DNA of 29,525 bases from an uncultured Blautia sp. GTDB lineage: Bacteria > Bacillota > Clostridia > Lachnospirales > Lachnospiraceae. The stretch spans positions 1 to 29,525 of the forward strand of contig CAMBYR010000003.1 in the NCBI GenBank assembly GCA_945872375.1, read 5' to 3'. Below are positions 8,270 through 15,762 of this stretch, one piece after another. The notes below the pieces were generated by a model that was not told the DNA's origin, made no database searches, and saw only the letters and a program-made list of their open reading frames with translations. The first letter of the stretch is position 1; every line of letters starts with the position of its first letter. The position numbers and the translations under genes are program-made.

Positions 8270-10261
8270 CTATTGTTCATCGGCCTCTGTCTTTGGCTCT
8301 TCTTCTGCTTTCGTTTCTTCCGGAGCAGGCAGTGCCGGTGCGTCAGGATCCGGAAGCTCATTCAGATCCTCCGGTATGTCCATTCCTTTTTCCACTGCAC
8401 GGAAAATCTTCATAAATTCTTTTCCGGTAATGGTTTCCCGTTTGATCAGATATTCGGCAATCTTATCCAGCGCCGTGCGATGGCTGGAAAGGAGAGCCAG
8501 CGCTTCTTCGTAGGAATCGTGAAGAAGCTTCATGACCTCATGGTCCACCTCTGTAGCTGTATCATCCCCGCAGTTCAATACAGTACGGCCGCTGAGATAC
8601 TGATTTTCCTGTGTTGCAAGCCCCATAAGGCCAAATTTCTTCGACATACCATACTGAGTGATCATGGCTCTTGCCACCTTGGTAGCCTGCTCAATATCGT
8701 TGGCCGCACCTGTGGTAACTGTTTCAAACACGATCTCCTCGGCGGCACGTCCTCCCAGATAGCCTACCAGCATTGCTTCCAGCTCCTTCTGGGTATTCAG
8801 ATATTTTTCTTCTTCCGGAACGTGCATAACATATCCCAGTGCTCCCATGGTTCTGGGAACAATGGTGATCTTCTGCACAGGCTCCGCATCTTTCTGCAAA
8901 GCACTGACAAGTGCATGCCCCACTTCATGATAGGATACGATTCTGCGCTCCTGGGTACTGAGAATACGGTCTTTTTTCTCCTTGCCCACCAGAACCACTT
9001 CCACAGATTCCAGAAGATCTTTCTGAGAAACCGCATTCCTGCCGTTCTTTACTGCAAGGATGGCAGCCTCATTGATCATGTTTGCCAGATCAGAACCTAC
9101 TGCACCGGAAGTTGCCAGCGCGATCGCCTCAAAATCCACCGTATCATCCAGAAGCACATTCTTGGCGTGTACCTTCAGAATGTCCACACGCCCCTTCAGA
9201 TCCGGGCGGTCAACAATCACACGGCGATCAAAACGTCCCGGACGAAGAAGTGCGGGATCCAGCACCTCCGGCCGGTTGGTGGCCGCAAGGATCAGAAGTC
9301 CTTTGGAAGTATCAAAGCCATCCATCTCCGCAAGGAGCTGATTCAGCGTCTGCTCCCGCTCATCGTTGCCGCCTCCGTAATGGGCATCACGACTCTTTCC
9401 GATGGCATCGATTTCGTCGATAAAGATAATACAGGGGGCATTTTTCTTTGCCTCTTCAAACAGATCCCTGACACGGGATGCACCCACACCTACAAACATT
9501 TCCACGAATTCCGAACCGGAAAGTGAGAAAAACGGAACGTGTGCCTCACCTGCCACTGCCTTTGCCAGAAGTGTCTTTCCTGTTCCGGGAGGTCCTACCA
9601 GCAGTGCACCCTTTGGAAGCTTGGCTCCGATGGTTGTGTATTTCCCCGGATTATGAAGGAAATCCACCACTTCCTGCAGAGATTCCTTCGCCTCATCCTG
9701 TCCAGCCACGTCCTTAAAGGTGATCCCCGTTTCTTTCTGAACATAAGTCTTTGCTCTGCTTTTGCCGACACCCATCATGCCGCCGCCCTTATTCATACGG
9801 CGCATCAGAAACATCAGCATGGCAAACAGGAGAACCGTGGGAAGCAGCACGCTTACCAGCATGGCGAGAATTTCGCCCATCGCATCCGGCGGCTCCGCAC
9901 TGAAAATAATGTCCTTGCCTTCCAGACGTTTGGTAAGTGCGTCCTCATCCTCCATCTGATTGGTATAATACGTCATTTCCTGATATGCAGAATACTGCTT
10001 GCGCGGTACGATCGTCAGCGTACCGGACTGCAGCGTCACTTCCTTGATCTGATCCTTGTCCACCATTTCGATAAATTTATCATAGGTGATCTCGCTGGAA
10101 TTGTCTTTGAGCATATTGGTAAACAGGCTCAGGCACACCAGAGTCACCAGAAGGCAGATCAGAAATGCCAGAATCGACTGGTGATTTTTATTTCCGCGAT
10201 TGTTGGAATTGTTATTATCAGGACGATTCCCATTTGGTTGATTGTCCATATGATTATCCAT
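8270..10261 (-). CDS. ftsH: ATP-dependent zinc metalloprotease FtsH
   Basis: A membrane-anchored AAA+ protease that extracts and degrades misassembled membrane proteins and short-lived regulators. From the ATG at 10261 it is 663 residues. After an Asn/Asp-rich cytoplasmic start (about 1-27) come TM1 (29-51), a small extracytoplasmic domain, and TM2 (130-154). The AAA module has Walker A GPPGTGKT at 223-230 and Walker B FIDEID at 280-285, followed by the arginine-finger region. The peptidase zinc site is HEVGH at 445-449, with the third ligand Asp522. The tail is acidic and proline-rich. I chose the start at 10261 because AGGAGG lies six bases upstream; a frame extending to 10315 has none and would begin inside the structured leader. 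Promoter at 10363-10391. Confidence 0.97.
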   Translation of the reverse strand: MDNHMDNQPNGNRPDNNNSNNRGNKNHQSILAFLICLLVTLVCLSLFTNMLKDNSSEITYDKFIEMVDKDQIKEVTLQSGTLTIVPRKQYSAYQEMTYYTNQMEDEDALTKRLEGKDIIFSAEPPDAMGEILAMLVSVLLPTVLLFAMLMFLMRRMNKGGGMMGVGKSRAKTYVQKETGITFKDVAGQDEAKESLQEVVDFLHNPGKYTTIGAKLPKGALLVGPPGTGKTLLAKAVAGEAHVPFFSLSGSEFVEMFVGVGASRVRDLFEEAKKNAPCIIFIDEIDAIGKSRDAHYGGGNDEREQTLNQLLAEMDGFDTSKGLLILAATNRPEVLDPALLRPGRFDRRVIVDRPDLKGRVDILKVHAKNVLLDDTVDFEAIALATSGAVGSDLANMINEAAILAVKNGRNAVSQKDLLESVEVVLVGKEKKDRILSTQERRIVSYHEVGHALVSALQKDAEPVQKITIVPRTMGALGYVMHVPEEEKYLNTQKELEAMLVGYLGGRAAEEIVFETVTTGAANDIEQATKVARAMITQYGMSKKFGLMGLATQENQYLSGRTVLNCGDDTATEVDHEVMKLLHDSYEEALALLSSHRTALDKIAEYLIKRETITGKEFMKIFRAVEKGMDIPEDLNELPDPDAPALPAPEETKAEEEPKTEADEQ

Positions 10262-10352
10262 TCTGTTCCTCCTCTTGTTGTACGCTTTCCCGAAGGAAAA
10301 GCTGCGGCGGATCATCCGCCTCCAGCTGTTTTGTGTTTTCTGCTGAACACAT
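10254..10352 (-). other. Possible 32-codon leader reading frame before ftsH
   Basis: An ATG at 10352 lies about four bases after the predicted transcription start and opens a 32-codon frame whose stop overlaps the ftsH start (ATGGATAA). It would be almost leaderless, with no ribosome site. The predicted product is rich in Glu and Gln and has no recognisable domain. Coupling of its translation to ftsH is possible, but this may be chance. Confidence 0.2.
10284..10327 (-). promoter_or_regulatory. Structured leader of ftsH: two overlapping hairpins
   Basis: Hairpin A (10300-10327) has arms AGCTG + GGCGGA against TCCGCC + CAGCT and is followed on the minus strand by TTTTCC, like a weak terminator. 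Hairpin B (10284-10302) is a 7-bp stem with one bulge, closed by a C(UUCG)G tetraloop. The two share bases 10300-10302, so they cannot both form completely. Confidence 0.55.
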
Positions 10353-10362
10353 ACACTTTTCT

Positions 10363-10391
10363 ATTATAAAGAAAAAATCCGTATAAATCAA
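10363..10391 (-). promoter_or_regulatory. Sigma-A promoter of ftsH
   Basis: On the minus strand TTGATT (10391-10386), a 17-bp spacer and TATAAT (10368-10363). The predicted start near 10356 gives a leader of about 95 nt. Confidence 0.82.
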
Positions 10392-10466
10392 CCGACATCT
10401 GAGAAAACCGTCCAAAAGATTGTTAAAAAAAAAGAAAAAAAACACCACAAACAGCTTTTTTTGTAG

Positions 10467-10472
10467 TATACT
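10467..10472 (+). promoter_or_regulatory. Possible -10 box for the UPF0371 gene
   Basis: TATACT at 10467-10472 lies 38 bases before the chosen start. No -35 is recognisable at 16-18 bp, but a long A-tract (10424-10442) upstream could act as an UP element. Confidence 0.35.
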
Positions 10473-10509
10473 AATGCACATGATGAATGAGGGAAAGGAA
10501 ATACGACTA

Positions 10510-11988
10510 ATGAAGACAGGATTTGATAATGAAAAATATCTTACGATGCAGTCACAGCATATTCGTGAGCGTATCAGCCAGTTTGACAACAAGCTTTATC
10601 TCGAATTCGGCGGCAAGCTTTTTGATGATTTTCATGCTTCCAGAGTTCTTCCCGGGTTTGAACCGGACAGCAAGCTCCGGATGCTCATGCAGCTTTCCGA
10701 TCAGGCGGAAATCGTTATCGTCATCAGCGCTGCAGACATTGACAAGAATAAAATGCGCGGTGATCTTGGCATCACCTATGATATGGACGTACTTCGTCTT
10801 ATTGAGGAATTTACAGGCAGAGGCCTTTATGTGGGCAGCGTATGCATTACTCGCTATGCCGGCCAGGAAAGTGCCGATCTCTTCCGCCATCGCCTGGAAA
10901 AAATGGGAATCCGTGTATATGTCCACTACTCCATCCCGGGCTATCCCAGCAACACCTCTCTCATTGTCAGTGATGAGGGATATGGAAAAAATGACTACAT
11001 CGAGACCTCCCGTCCGCTGGTAGTTGTCACAGCACCGGGACCGGGAAGCGGAAAAATGGCCACCTGCCTTTCTCAGCTTTACCATGAATACAAGCGCGGA
11101 ATCTGTGCAGGCTACGCCAAATTCGAGACCTTCCCGATCTGGAATATTCCGCTGAAGCATCCTGTCAACCTTGCATATGAGGCAGCCACCGCCGATCTGA
11201 ACGATGTAAATATGATCGATCCCTTCCATCTGGAGGCCTATGGGGAAACCACGGTCAACTATAACCGTGACGTGGAGATCTTCCCTGTCCTTCAGGCAAT
11301 GTTCGAAAAGATCATCGGAGAATGCCCGTACAAATCTCCTACGGATATGGGTGTCAACATGGCAGGCAACTGCATCGTGGACGATGAAGTCTGCTGCGAG
11401 GCCTCCCGTCAGGAAATTATCCGCAGATATTACAAGAGCATGGGAGCCCTGGTTTCCGGCACCGGCACCGAAGAAGAAGCCTACAAGATCGAGCTTCTGC
11501 TGAAACAGGCACACGCCACTGTGGAAGACCGCAGAGTGGTTCCTGCCTGCATGGCAAAAGCAGAAGAAACAGGCGCACCGGCTGCAGCCATGGAGCTGGA
11601 CGACGGTACCATGATCTTTGGAAAAACCTCAGATCTCCTTGGTGCTTCCTCCGCCCTTCTCCTGAATGCGCTGAAGCATCTGGCAGGCATTGACCATAAG
11701 CACCATGTCATTTCACCGGAAGCCATCCGCCCGATCCAGGAACTGAAAACATCTTATTTGGGCAGCAAGAATCCCCGTCTTCATTCCGATGAGACACTGA
11801 TTGCTCTTTCCGTCAGCGCGGCCAGCAGCCCCGAAGCCCGCCTTGCACTGGAACAGCTTCCCAAACTGAAAGGCTGCCAGGCACATACCTCTGTCATGCT
11901 TTCTTCTGTGGACATCTGGGAATTCCGCAAGCTTGGCATCGAGCTTACCTGTGAGCCAAGATTTGAAAAAGAACGAAAATACCAGTAA
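10510..11988 (+). CDS. UPF0371 / DUF1846 family protein
   Basis: A 492-residue cytoplasmic protein of a family common in Firmicutes with solved structures but no agreed function. The opening segment KTGFDNEKYL and the following ISQFDNKLYLEFGGKLFDD stretch are typical of the family. No signal peptide or membrane segment is visible. Internal segments such as VVTAPGPGSGKMATCLSQL (about residues 170-190) look like a nucleotide-binding loop, but I would not assign an activity from that. The start at 10510 is preferred because GGGAAAGGA lies about 10 bases upstream and family members begin here; the open frame extends back to 10420 through a lysine-rich stretch encoded by an A-tract, which is unlikely to be translated. 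Monocistronic, with a strong terminator at 12022-12059. Confidence 0.88.
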   Translation: MKTGFDNEKYLTMQSQHIRERISQFDNKLYLEFGGKLFDDFHASRVLPGFEPDSKLRMLMQLSDQAEIVIVISAADIDKNKMRGDLGITYDMDVLRLIEEFTGRGLYVGSVCITRYAGQESADLFRHRLEKMGIRVYVHYSIPGYPSNTSLIVSDEGYGKNDYIETSRPLVVVTAPGPGSGKMATCLSQLYHEYKRGICAGYAKFETFPIWNIPLKHPVNLAYEAATADLNDVNMIDPFHLEAYGETTVNYNRDVEIFPVLQAMFEKIIGECPYKSPTDMGVNMAGNCIVDDEVCCEASRQEIIRRYYKSMGALVSGTGTEEEAYKIELLLKQAHATVEDRRVVPACMAKAEETGAPAAAMELDDGTMIFGKTSDLLGASSALLLNALKHLAGIDHKHHVISPEAIRPIQELKTSYLGSKNPRLHSDETLIALSVSAASSPEARLALEQLPKLKGCQAHTSVMLSSVDIWEFRKLGIELTCEPRFEKERKYQ

Positions 11989-12001
11989 TAGTTCAATGAT
12001 A

Positions 12002-12021
12002 TTGCCTGTGAACAGCAGCAA
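12002..12021. repeat. Short dyad element, copy 3 of 3
   Basis: TTGC-CTGT-GA-ACAG-CA-GCAA is an inverted repeat with a two-base bulge. GTGAACAGCAGCA (12008-12020) matches the copy at 44-56 in 11 of 13 bases. It sits directly before the terminator. Confidence 0.35.
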
Positions 12022-12059
12022 AAAATCCTGCAGGATGCTTTCGCATCCGGCAGGATTTT
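12022..12059. terminator. Long bidirectional terminator
   Basis: AAAATCCTGC (12022-12031) pairs with GCAGGATTTT (12050-12059), and inside, past one A-G mismatch, GGATGC pairs with GCATCC (12033-12038 with 12043-12048) around a tttc loop. It separates the convergent UPF0371 and nucleotidyltransferase genes. Confidence 0.92.
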
Positions 12060-12066
12060 CTTAATC

Positions 12067-12993
12067 TTATTTTTCCCAGAGATTCTGAGGATACAGTCCC
12101 TCATCCTTTAATTTCTGGATTGCCTGCACAACCACAGGCTTATCCTCTTTATAGGTAACTCCATACCATTTATCCATGGATTTCAGCACCTTTACAGTGG
12201 CTTTCTTTTCTTTCAGAAGCTCATCCACCACAAACGGAAGAAAATATTCACATTTCAGCGGATTAACCGGCAGATTGGCATCCAGAAAGGCACGGAAACG
12301 ATTCTTCAGTTCTCCCAGAATACTTTCCGAGAATCCCCACATATTCATGGAAACCGTACTTCCCTCCGGAATTTCCACCCATGTCTTGCCGTCGTCTTCT
12401 GTATAAGCCGTACAGTCCTCACGTTTTTCAATATGCGTACGCTCGTTGATCTTGATCAGGTGACCTTCCTCATCTGTTTCACAGACACCGCGTGCCACAT
12501 GGCCGTTTTCTGTCAGAGTGTTTTCCAGTTTATAGCCTACCATCATGTATTGATAGACATCCTGCTCCTCCTCACCGGAAGCCAGGAAATCATAGGCCAT
12601 CTGGAATGCATGCTTTCCGTAATAATCGTCCGCATTAATGACTGCAAACGGGCCATCCACCGTACCGATACAGCTTAATACGGCATGTCCTGTTCCCCAT
12701 GGCTTCACACGCCCCTCCGGTACCTCATAGCCTTCCGGAAGATTGTGAAGATCCTGGAATACATAGGAGACTTCGATCTGCCTGCTGAGACGGTCTCCGA
12801 TAGCTTCTCTGAAATCTTTTTCATTTTCCTTTTTTATAATAAAAACCACTTTTTCAAAACCCGCTCTTACTGCGTCAAAAATGGAAAAATCCATAATAAT
12901 ATGTCCCTGGGCATCTACCGGATCGATTTGCTTCAGACCTCCGTAACGACTTCCCATTCCTGCAGCCATAACGACTAATACCGGTTTTTTCAT
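12067..12993 (-). CDS. Sugar-phosphate nucleotidyltransferase family protein
   Basis: A single-domain enzyme of the NTP_transferase superfamily, expected to join a sugar 1-phosphate to a nucleoside triphosphate. The 308-residue chain opens with the nucleotide-binding signature MAAGMGSRYGGLKQ (9-22), and the metal-binding INADDYYG segment follows in the first half. Those motifs resemble glucose-1-phosphate uridylyl/thymidylyltransferases, but the sugar and the nucleotide cannot be fixed, and there are no neighbouring capsule or polysaccharide genes to help. Start: the ATG at 12993 has AAAGGA about 10 bases upstream. An in-frame ATG at 13002 lies too close to that site. Monocistronic, with its promoter at 13038-13066. 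Confidence 0.9.
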   Translation of the reverse strand: MKKPVLVVMAAGMGSRYGGLKQIDPVDAQGHIIMDFSIFDAVRAGFEKVVFIIKKENEKDFREAIGDRLSRQIEVSYVFQDLHNLPEGYEVPEGRVKPWGTGHAVLSCIGTVDGPFAVINADDYYGKHAFQMAYDFLASGEEEQDVYQYMMVGYKLENTLTENGHVARGVCETDEEGHLIKINERTHIEKREDCTAYTEDDGKTWVEIPEGSTVSMNMWGFSESILGELKNRFRAFLDANLPVNPLKCEYFLPFVVDELLKEKKATVKVLKSMDKWYGVTYKEDKPVVVQAIQKLKDEGLYPQNLWEK

Positions 12994-13037
12994 CAGACTC
13001 ATTTCCTTTCTGTTTTTAAAATTAAAATTTCATATTT

Positions 13038-13066
13038 ATTCTAGCATTCTTGTGCGGTTTACACAA
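13038..13066 (-). promoter_or_regulatory. Promoter of the nucleotidyltransferase gene
   Basis: On the minus strand TTGTGT (13066-13061), a 17-bp spacer and TAGAAT (13043-13038), preceded by TGC as an extended -10. Confidence 0.7.
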
Positions 13067-13115
13067 CCATATATTTCTTTTTTCGATATATATGGCTTTT
13101 TCTCACAAAAAAAGC
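13067..13115 (-). terminator. Two A/T-rich hairpins after the small membrane protein gene
   Basis: GCTTTTT/AAAAAGC (13095-13101 with 13109-13115) and CCATATAT/ATATATGG (13067-13074 with 13088-13095) lie in the gap after the 13143-13517 gene. Either may stop its transcription; the second also borders the next promoter and could be an operator. Both are weak in GC. Confidence 0.4.
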
Positions 13116-13142
13116 TATAATAACAGATAAGATTGGTTCCTG

Positions 13143-13517
13143 TTATTCATCCACTTCGTCATCCAGACCGGTTCTCAATACTGCCGCATCCGGTTTTCTC
13201 ATTGTACTGCGCCGGACAGCCTTCACACAGCTGCGAAGCAGGCACAGAACCAGCAGGGCGATCAGCACGCAGGCTGCATACAAAAATGGTGTCAGATCTG
13301 TCAGCCCATAAATCATAAACAGCAAAAAAGCACCGCCGATCAAAAAACACTGCAGTCCCGACCATCGATACGCCCGAACGGAGCGCATTTTTTTCCGTTC
13401 TCTGACTGAAGCAGATAAATACTCCGCCGACCAGATAGGACCTCTGCATCGAAGCTGCATAATGGCACCGACAAGAAAAAAGATTCCTATCACTCCGGAT
13501 AAAATTGTAGCTGTCAT
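13143..13517 (-). CDS. Small membrane protein of unknown function
   Basis: I do not recognise this 124-residue protein with confidence. Three hydrophobic segments are visible: about 4-21, 55-71 and 76-95. Between the first and second is a basic soluble loop (KKMRSVRAYRW, about 42-52), and the tail is charged, ending in DDEVDE. The layout (helix, loop with Lys/Arg, two closely spaced helices) resembles DUF3784-type proteins of Clostridia, but the resemblance is only in architecture. AGAGG eight bases before the ATG and a clear extended -10 promoter (13562-13570) support real expression. It is transcribed alone between the nucleotidyltransferase and a divergent DUF6062 gene. Confidence 0.72.
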   Translation of the reverse strand: MTATILSGVIGIFFLVGAIMQLRCRGPIWSAEYLSASVRERKKMRSVRAYRWSGLQCFLIGGAFLLFMIYGLTDLTPFLYAACVLIALLVLCLLRSCVKAVRRSTMRKPDAAVLRTGLDDEVDE

Positions 13518-13561
13518 AATCGTTACCTCTTTCCTTTAACCAGATATTCGTTCCCGAAAAA

Positions 13562-13570
13562 ATTATAGCA
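13562..13570 (-). promoter_or_regulatory. Extended -10 promoter of the small membrane protein gene
   Basis: TGC-TATAAT on the minus strand (13570-13562). No good -35 is present at 16-18 bp, as is usual for extended -10 promoters. On the plus strand the AT-rich 13600-13640 region must carry the promoter of the divergent DUF6062 gene, but only a poor candidate (TTAAGT, 18 bp, TAAAAT at 13623-13628) can be seen. Confidence 0.6.
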
Positions 13571-13650
13571 CGAGAATCCTAAAGGTGCACTAACTATTTT
13601 AAGTTTCGTTATTTTTTTGTAATAAAATAATAATAATTGGAGGGCTTTCC

Positions 13651-14424
13651 ATGAAAGAAAAACTGTATACCATTCCCTTAAACGATGCATTCAAGGAAGG
13701 CGGCGAATGTCCCTTCTGCAATATTGAGCGTAGTCTCGAGGAACATACCCTGGATTTTGTCCTTGGCCCCGGCGCATCCTATATGGAGGACGATGTCCGT
13801 GCAGAAACAGATGCTCAGGGATTCTGCCGCGCGCATTACAAAAAACTGTATGACTACGGAAACCGTCTGGGAACCGGACTGATCCTGAAAACACACTTTC
13901 AAAAACTGAACCAGGAGCTGGAGCAGCAGATCAAAATGTTTGCTCCTTCCCGTGCCTCTCTTATGGGACGTTTCCGGAAGGATAAAAAAACCGGCAGTTC
14001 TTCCCGCACCTCCATAGGTGCATGGATCGCAGAAAAAGAAGGAAGCTGCTATATCTGCCGTTTCTATAAGGAGACCTGGCAGCGATATCTGGATACCTTT
14101 TTCGATCAGTACCGGAAAAATCCGGAATTCAAAGAATTGTTTTTACAGGGAAAAGGCTTCTGTCTGCCTCATTTCGGAGAGCTCACGGAAGAAGCCGACA
14201 GAGTGCTTTCCGACAAAGAAAAGACTGTGTTTTTCCAGGAGCTGTTTCCGTTAATGCAGGAAAATATGAAGCGCATGTATGACGATCTGGACTGGTTCTG
14301 TGACAAATTCGATTACCGGTACAAAGACGCAGACTGGAAAACGTCCAGGGACGCCCTTCCCAGAGGTATGCAAAAGGCGGCCGGCGGATTTCCCGCCGAT
14401 CCGCCCTATACGTCAGATCGCTGA
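13651..14424 (+). CDS. DUF6062 family protein with duplicated CxxC/CxxH motif
   Basis: A 257-residue cytoplasmic protein of a Clostridia family without known function. It contains the same pattern twice: C20-P-F-C23 with C59-R-A-H62, then C133-Y-I-C136 with C171-L-P-H174. In both halves the CxxC is followed by a charged helix and the CxxH is preceded by GF and followed by an aromatic residue, so the protein looks like an internal duplication of a three-Cys, one-His metal site, most simply zinc. The linker (about 98-122) is basic and serine-rich. GGAGGG precedes the ATG. The 3' end overlaps the 3' end of the convergent histidine kinase gene by 19 bp. Function unknown. Confidence 0.85.
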   Translation: MKEKLYTIPLNDAFKEGGECPFCNIERSLEEHTLDFVLGPGASYMEDDVRAETDAQGFCRAHYKKLYDYGNRLGTGLILKTHFQKLNQELEQQIKMFAPSRASLMGRFRKDKKTGSSSRTSIGAWIAEKEGSCYICRFYKETWQRYLDTFFDQYRKNPEFKELFLQGKGFCLPHFGELTEEADRVLSDKEKTVFFQELFPLMQENMKRMYDDLDWFCDKFDYRYKDADWKTSRDALPRGMQKAAGGFPADPPYTSDR

Positions 14425-15761
14425 TTTTTTTCAAAAATCAATTCCATAACCGTTCCTTTTCCGACTTCACTGTTCACCCGGATCCTTGCATGATGAAGAG
14501 CTGCTCCGTGTTTCACGATGGAAAGGCCCAGACCTGTTCCTCCTGTTTCCCGAGAGTGGCTCTTGTCCACTCTGTAGAACCGTTCAAAAATACGCTCCTG
14601 ATCCTTTTTGGGAATACCGATTCCATTATCCTCTACCCGATAGTACACATGTCCCCGGCTATTTGTGACAGAAATCCTCACCATACCGCCTTCTTCCGTA
14701 TAACGTATGGCGTTGTCTGCCAGATTATAAAGCATTTCGTAGAGAACCTGTCTCACGCCATAGATCTCCGTGGATGTTCCTTCCAAAGTCAGGGAAATCC
14801 GTTTTTTGGATGCCGCTTCCCTGAGATGTTCTGTCACATCTTCTGCCAACGCATACACATCTTCCTCAGCAAAAACCATTTCCATGCTGTTATCCTCCAG
14901 CCTGGAAAGCTGAATAATATCTGCCACCAGTGAACTGAGCCTTTTTGTTTCGTGGAAGATCCGCCCTGAAAATTCAGGGACCTTTTCCTGCGGAACCATT
15001 CCATTCATCATCAGCTCCGCATATCCGGAAATAGACATCAGAGGAGTTTTCAGCTCGTGTGACACATTTGCCGAAAATTCTCTCCGCATGGCTTCCGCCT
15101 CTTTTAATTTCTTCATCTGACTGGCAATCTGTTCGTTCTGTTCCTCCACCCTTACCAGAAGAGGTCTTAATTCTTCATAGCATACATTTTTCAGCGGGTT
15201 TTCCAGATCCAGCTCATTAATCGGCCTGATTAACAGGCTTGTCTGCTTCTGCACCAGAAGGAATGCCGCCACAAGGATCAGAATGATCAGAAGACCCAGT
15301 AAAGTAAAGCCTGACTGCATCGTTTGAAAAACACTGTCTGTGGTTCTTGCCACACGAAGGATCTTTCCATCATCCAGCCTGACTGCATAATAGAAGGTCT
15401 GCTTGGACAGAGTATCGGAAAAACGCACCAGTTCCCCTGTTCCCTCTTTTTCAGCCTGAATGACTTCCGGACGGTTGCTGTGATTTTCCATGTTTCCCAC
15501 ATCTTCTCCGGAATCAAAAAGAACCGTTCCATCCGTATCCGCCAGTGTGATTCGTGTATCTGTCAGATTTCCCACCTGTGCGGTAAGATAATCATCCCCT
15601 GCCATTTCAAGCCCGATCTGAATGTAAGAAGCCTCATCCCGGACGCCCTGTTTCATCGTGGTGCTGAATTTGTCATACATGATGAAGTTCGCAGAAATAA
15701 AGGTAAGAAGTACCGACACGATCACAAGTATGCCGCAGTAATTCATCATTTTCTGTTTCAT
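14406..15761 (-). CDS. Sensor histidine kinase, PhoR-like
   Basis: The membrane sensor of a two-component system, probably for phosphate. From the ATG at 15761 it is 451 residues. TM1 is at 8-28, an extracytoplasmic sensor of about 120 residues follows, and TM2 is at 152-171. A dimerisation/phosphoacceptor domain has His235 in NVSHELKTPL. The ATP-binding domain has its N box at 346-354 (NLADNAIRY), DNGIGIP at 378-384 and GTGLGLS at 408-414. The upstream frame to 15854 lies inside the response regulator and was not used: GGAGG lies five bases before 15761, and the regulator stop codon ends one base earlier, so the two genes are translationally coupled. The ligand is inferred from the adjacent Na/Pi transporter and the PhoP-like boxes. 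Confidence 0.93.
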   Translation of the reverse strand: MKQKMMNYCGILVIVSVLLTFISANFIMYDKFSTTMKQGVRDEASYIQIGLEMAGDDYLTAQVGNLTDTRITLADTDGTVLFDSGEDVGNMENHSNRPEVIQAEKEGTGELVRFSDTLSKQTFYYAVRLDDGKILRVARTTDSVFQTMQSGFTLLGLLIILILVAAFLLVQKQTSLLIRPINELDLENPLKNVCYEELRPLLVRVEEQNEQIASQMKKLKEAEAMRREFSANVSHELKTPLMSISGYAELMMNGMVPQEKVPEFSGRIFHETKRLSSLVADIIQLSRLEDNSMEMVFAEEDVYALAEDVTEHLREAASKKRISLTLEGTSTEIYGVRQVLYEMLYNLADNAIRYTEEGGMVRISVTNSRGHVYYRVEDNGIGIPKKDQERIFERFYRVDKSHSRETGGTGLGLSIVKHGAALHHARIRVNSEVGKGTVMELIFEKNQRSDV

Positions 15762-15762
15762 G

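Noticed and set aside
8273..9526. 417-codon open frame antisense to ftsH
   Set aside because: Complementary-strand shadow of the conserved AAA and protease domains; no start signal.
10420..10509. N-terminal extension of the UPF0371 protein
   Set aside because: It would encode a lysine run from an A-tract and start upstream of the candidate -10 box; family members begin at the ATG at 10510.
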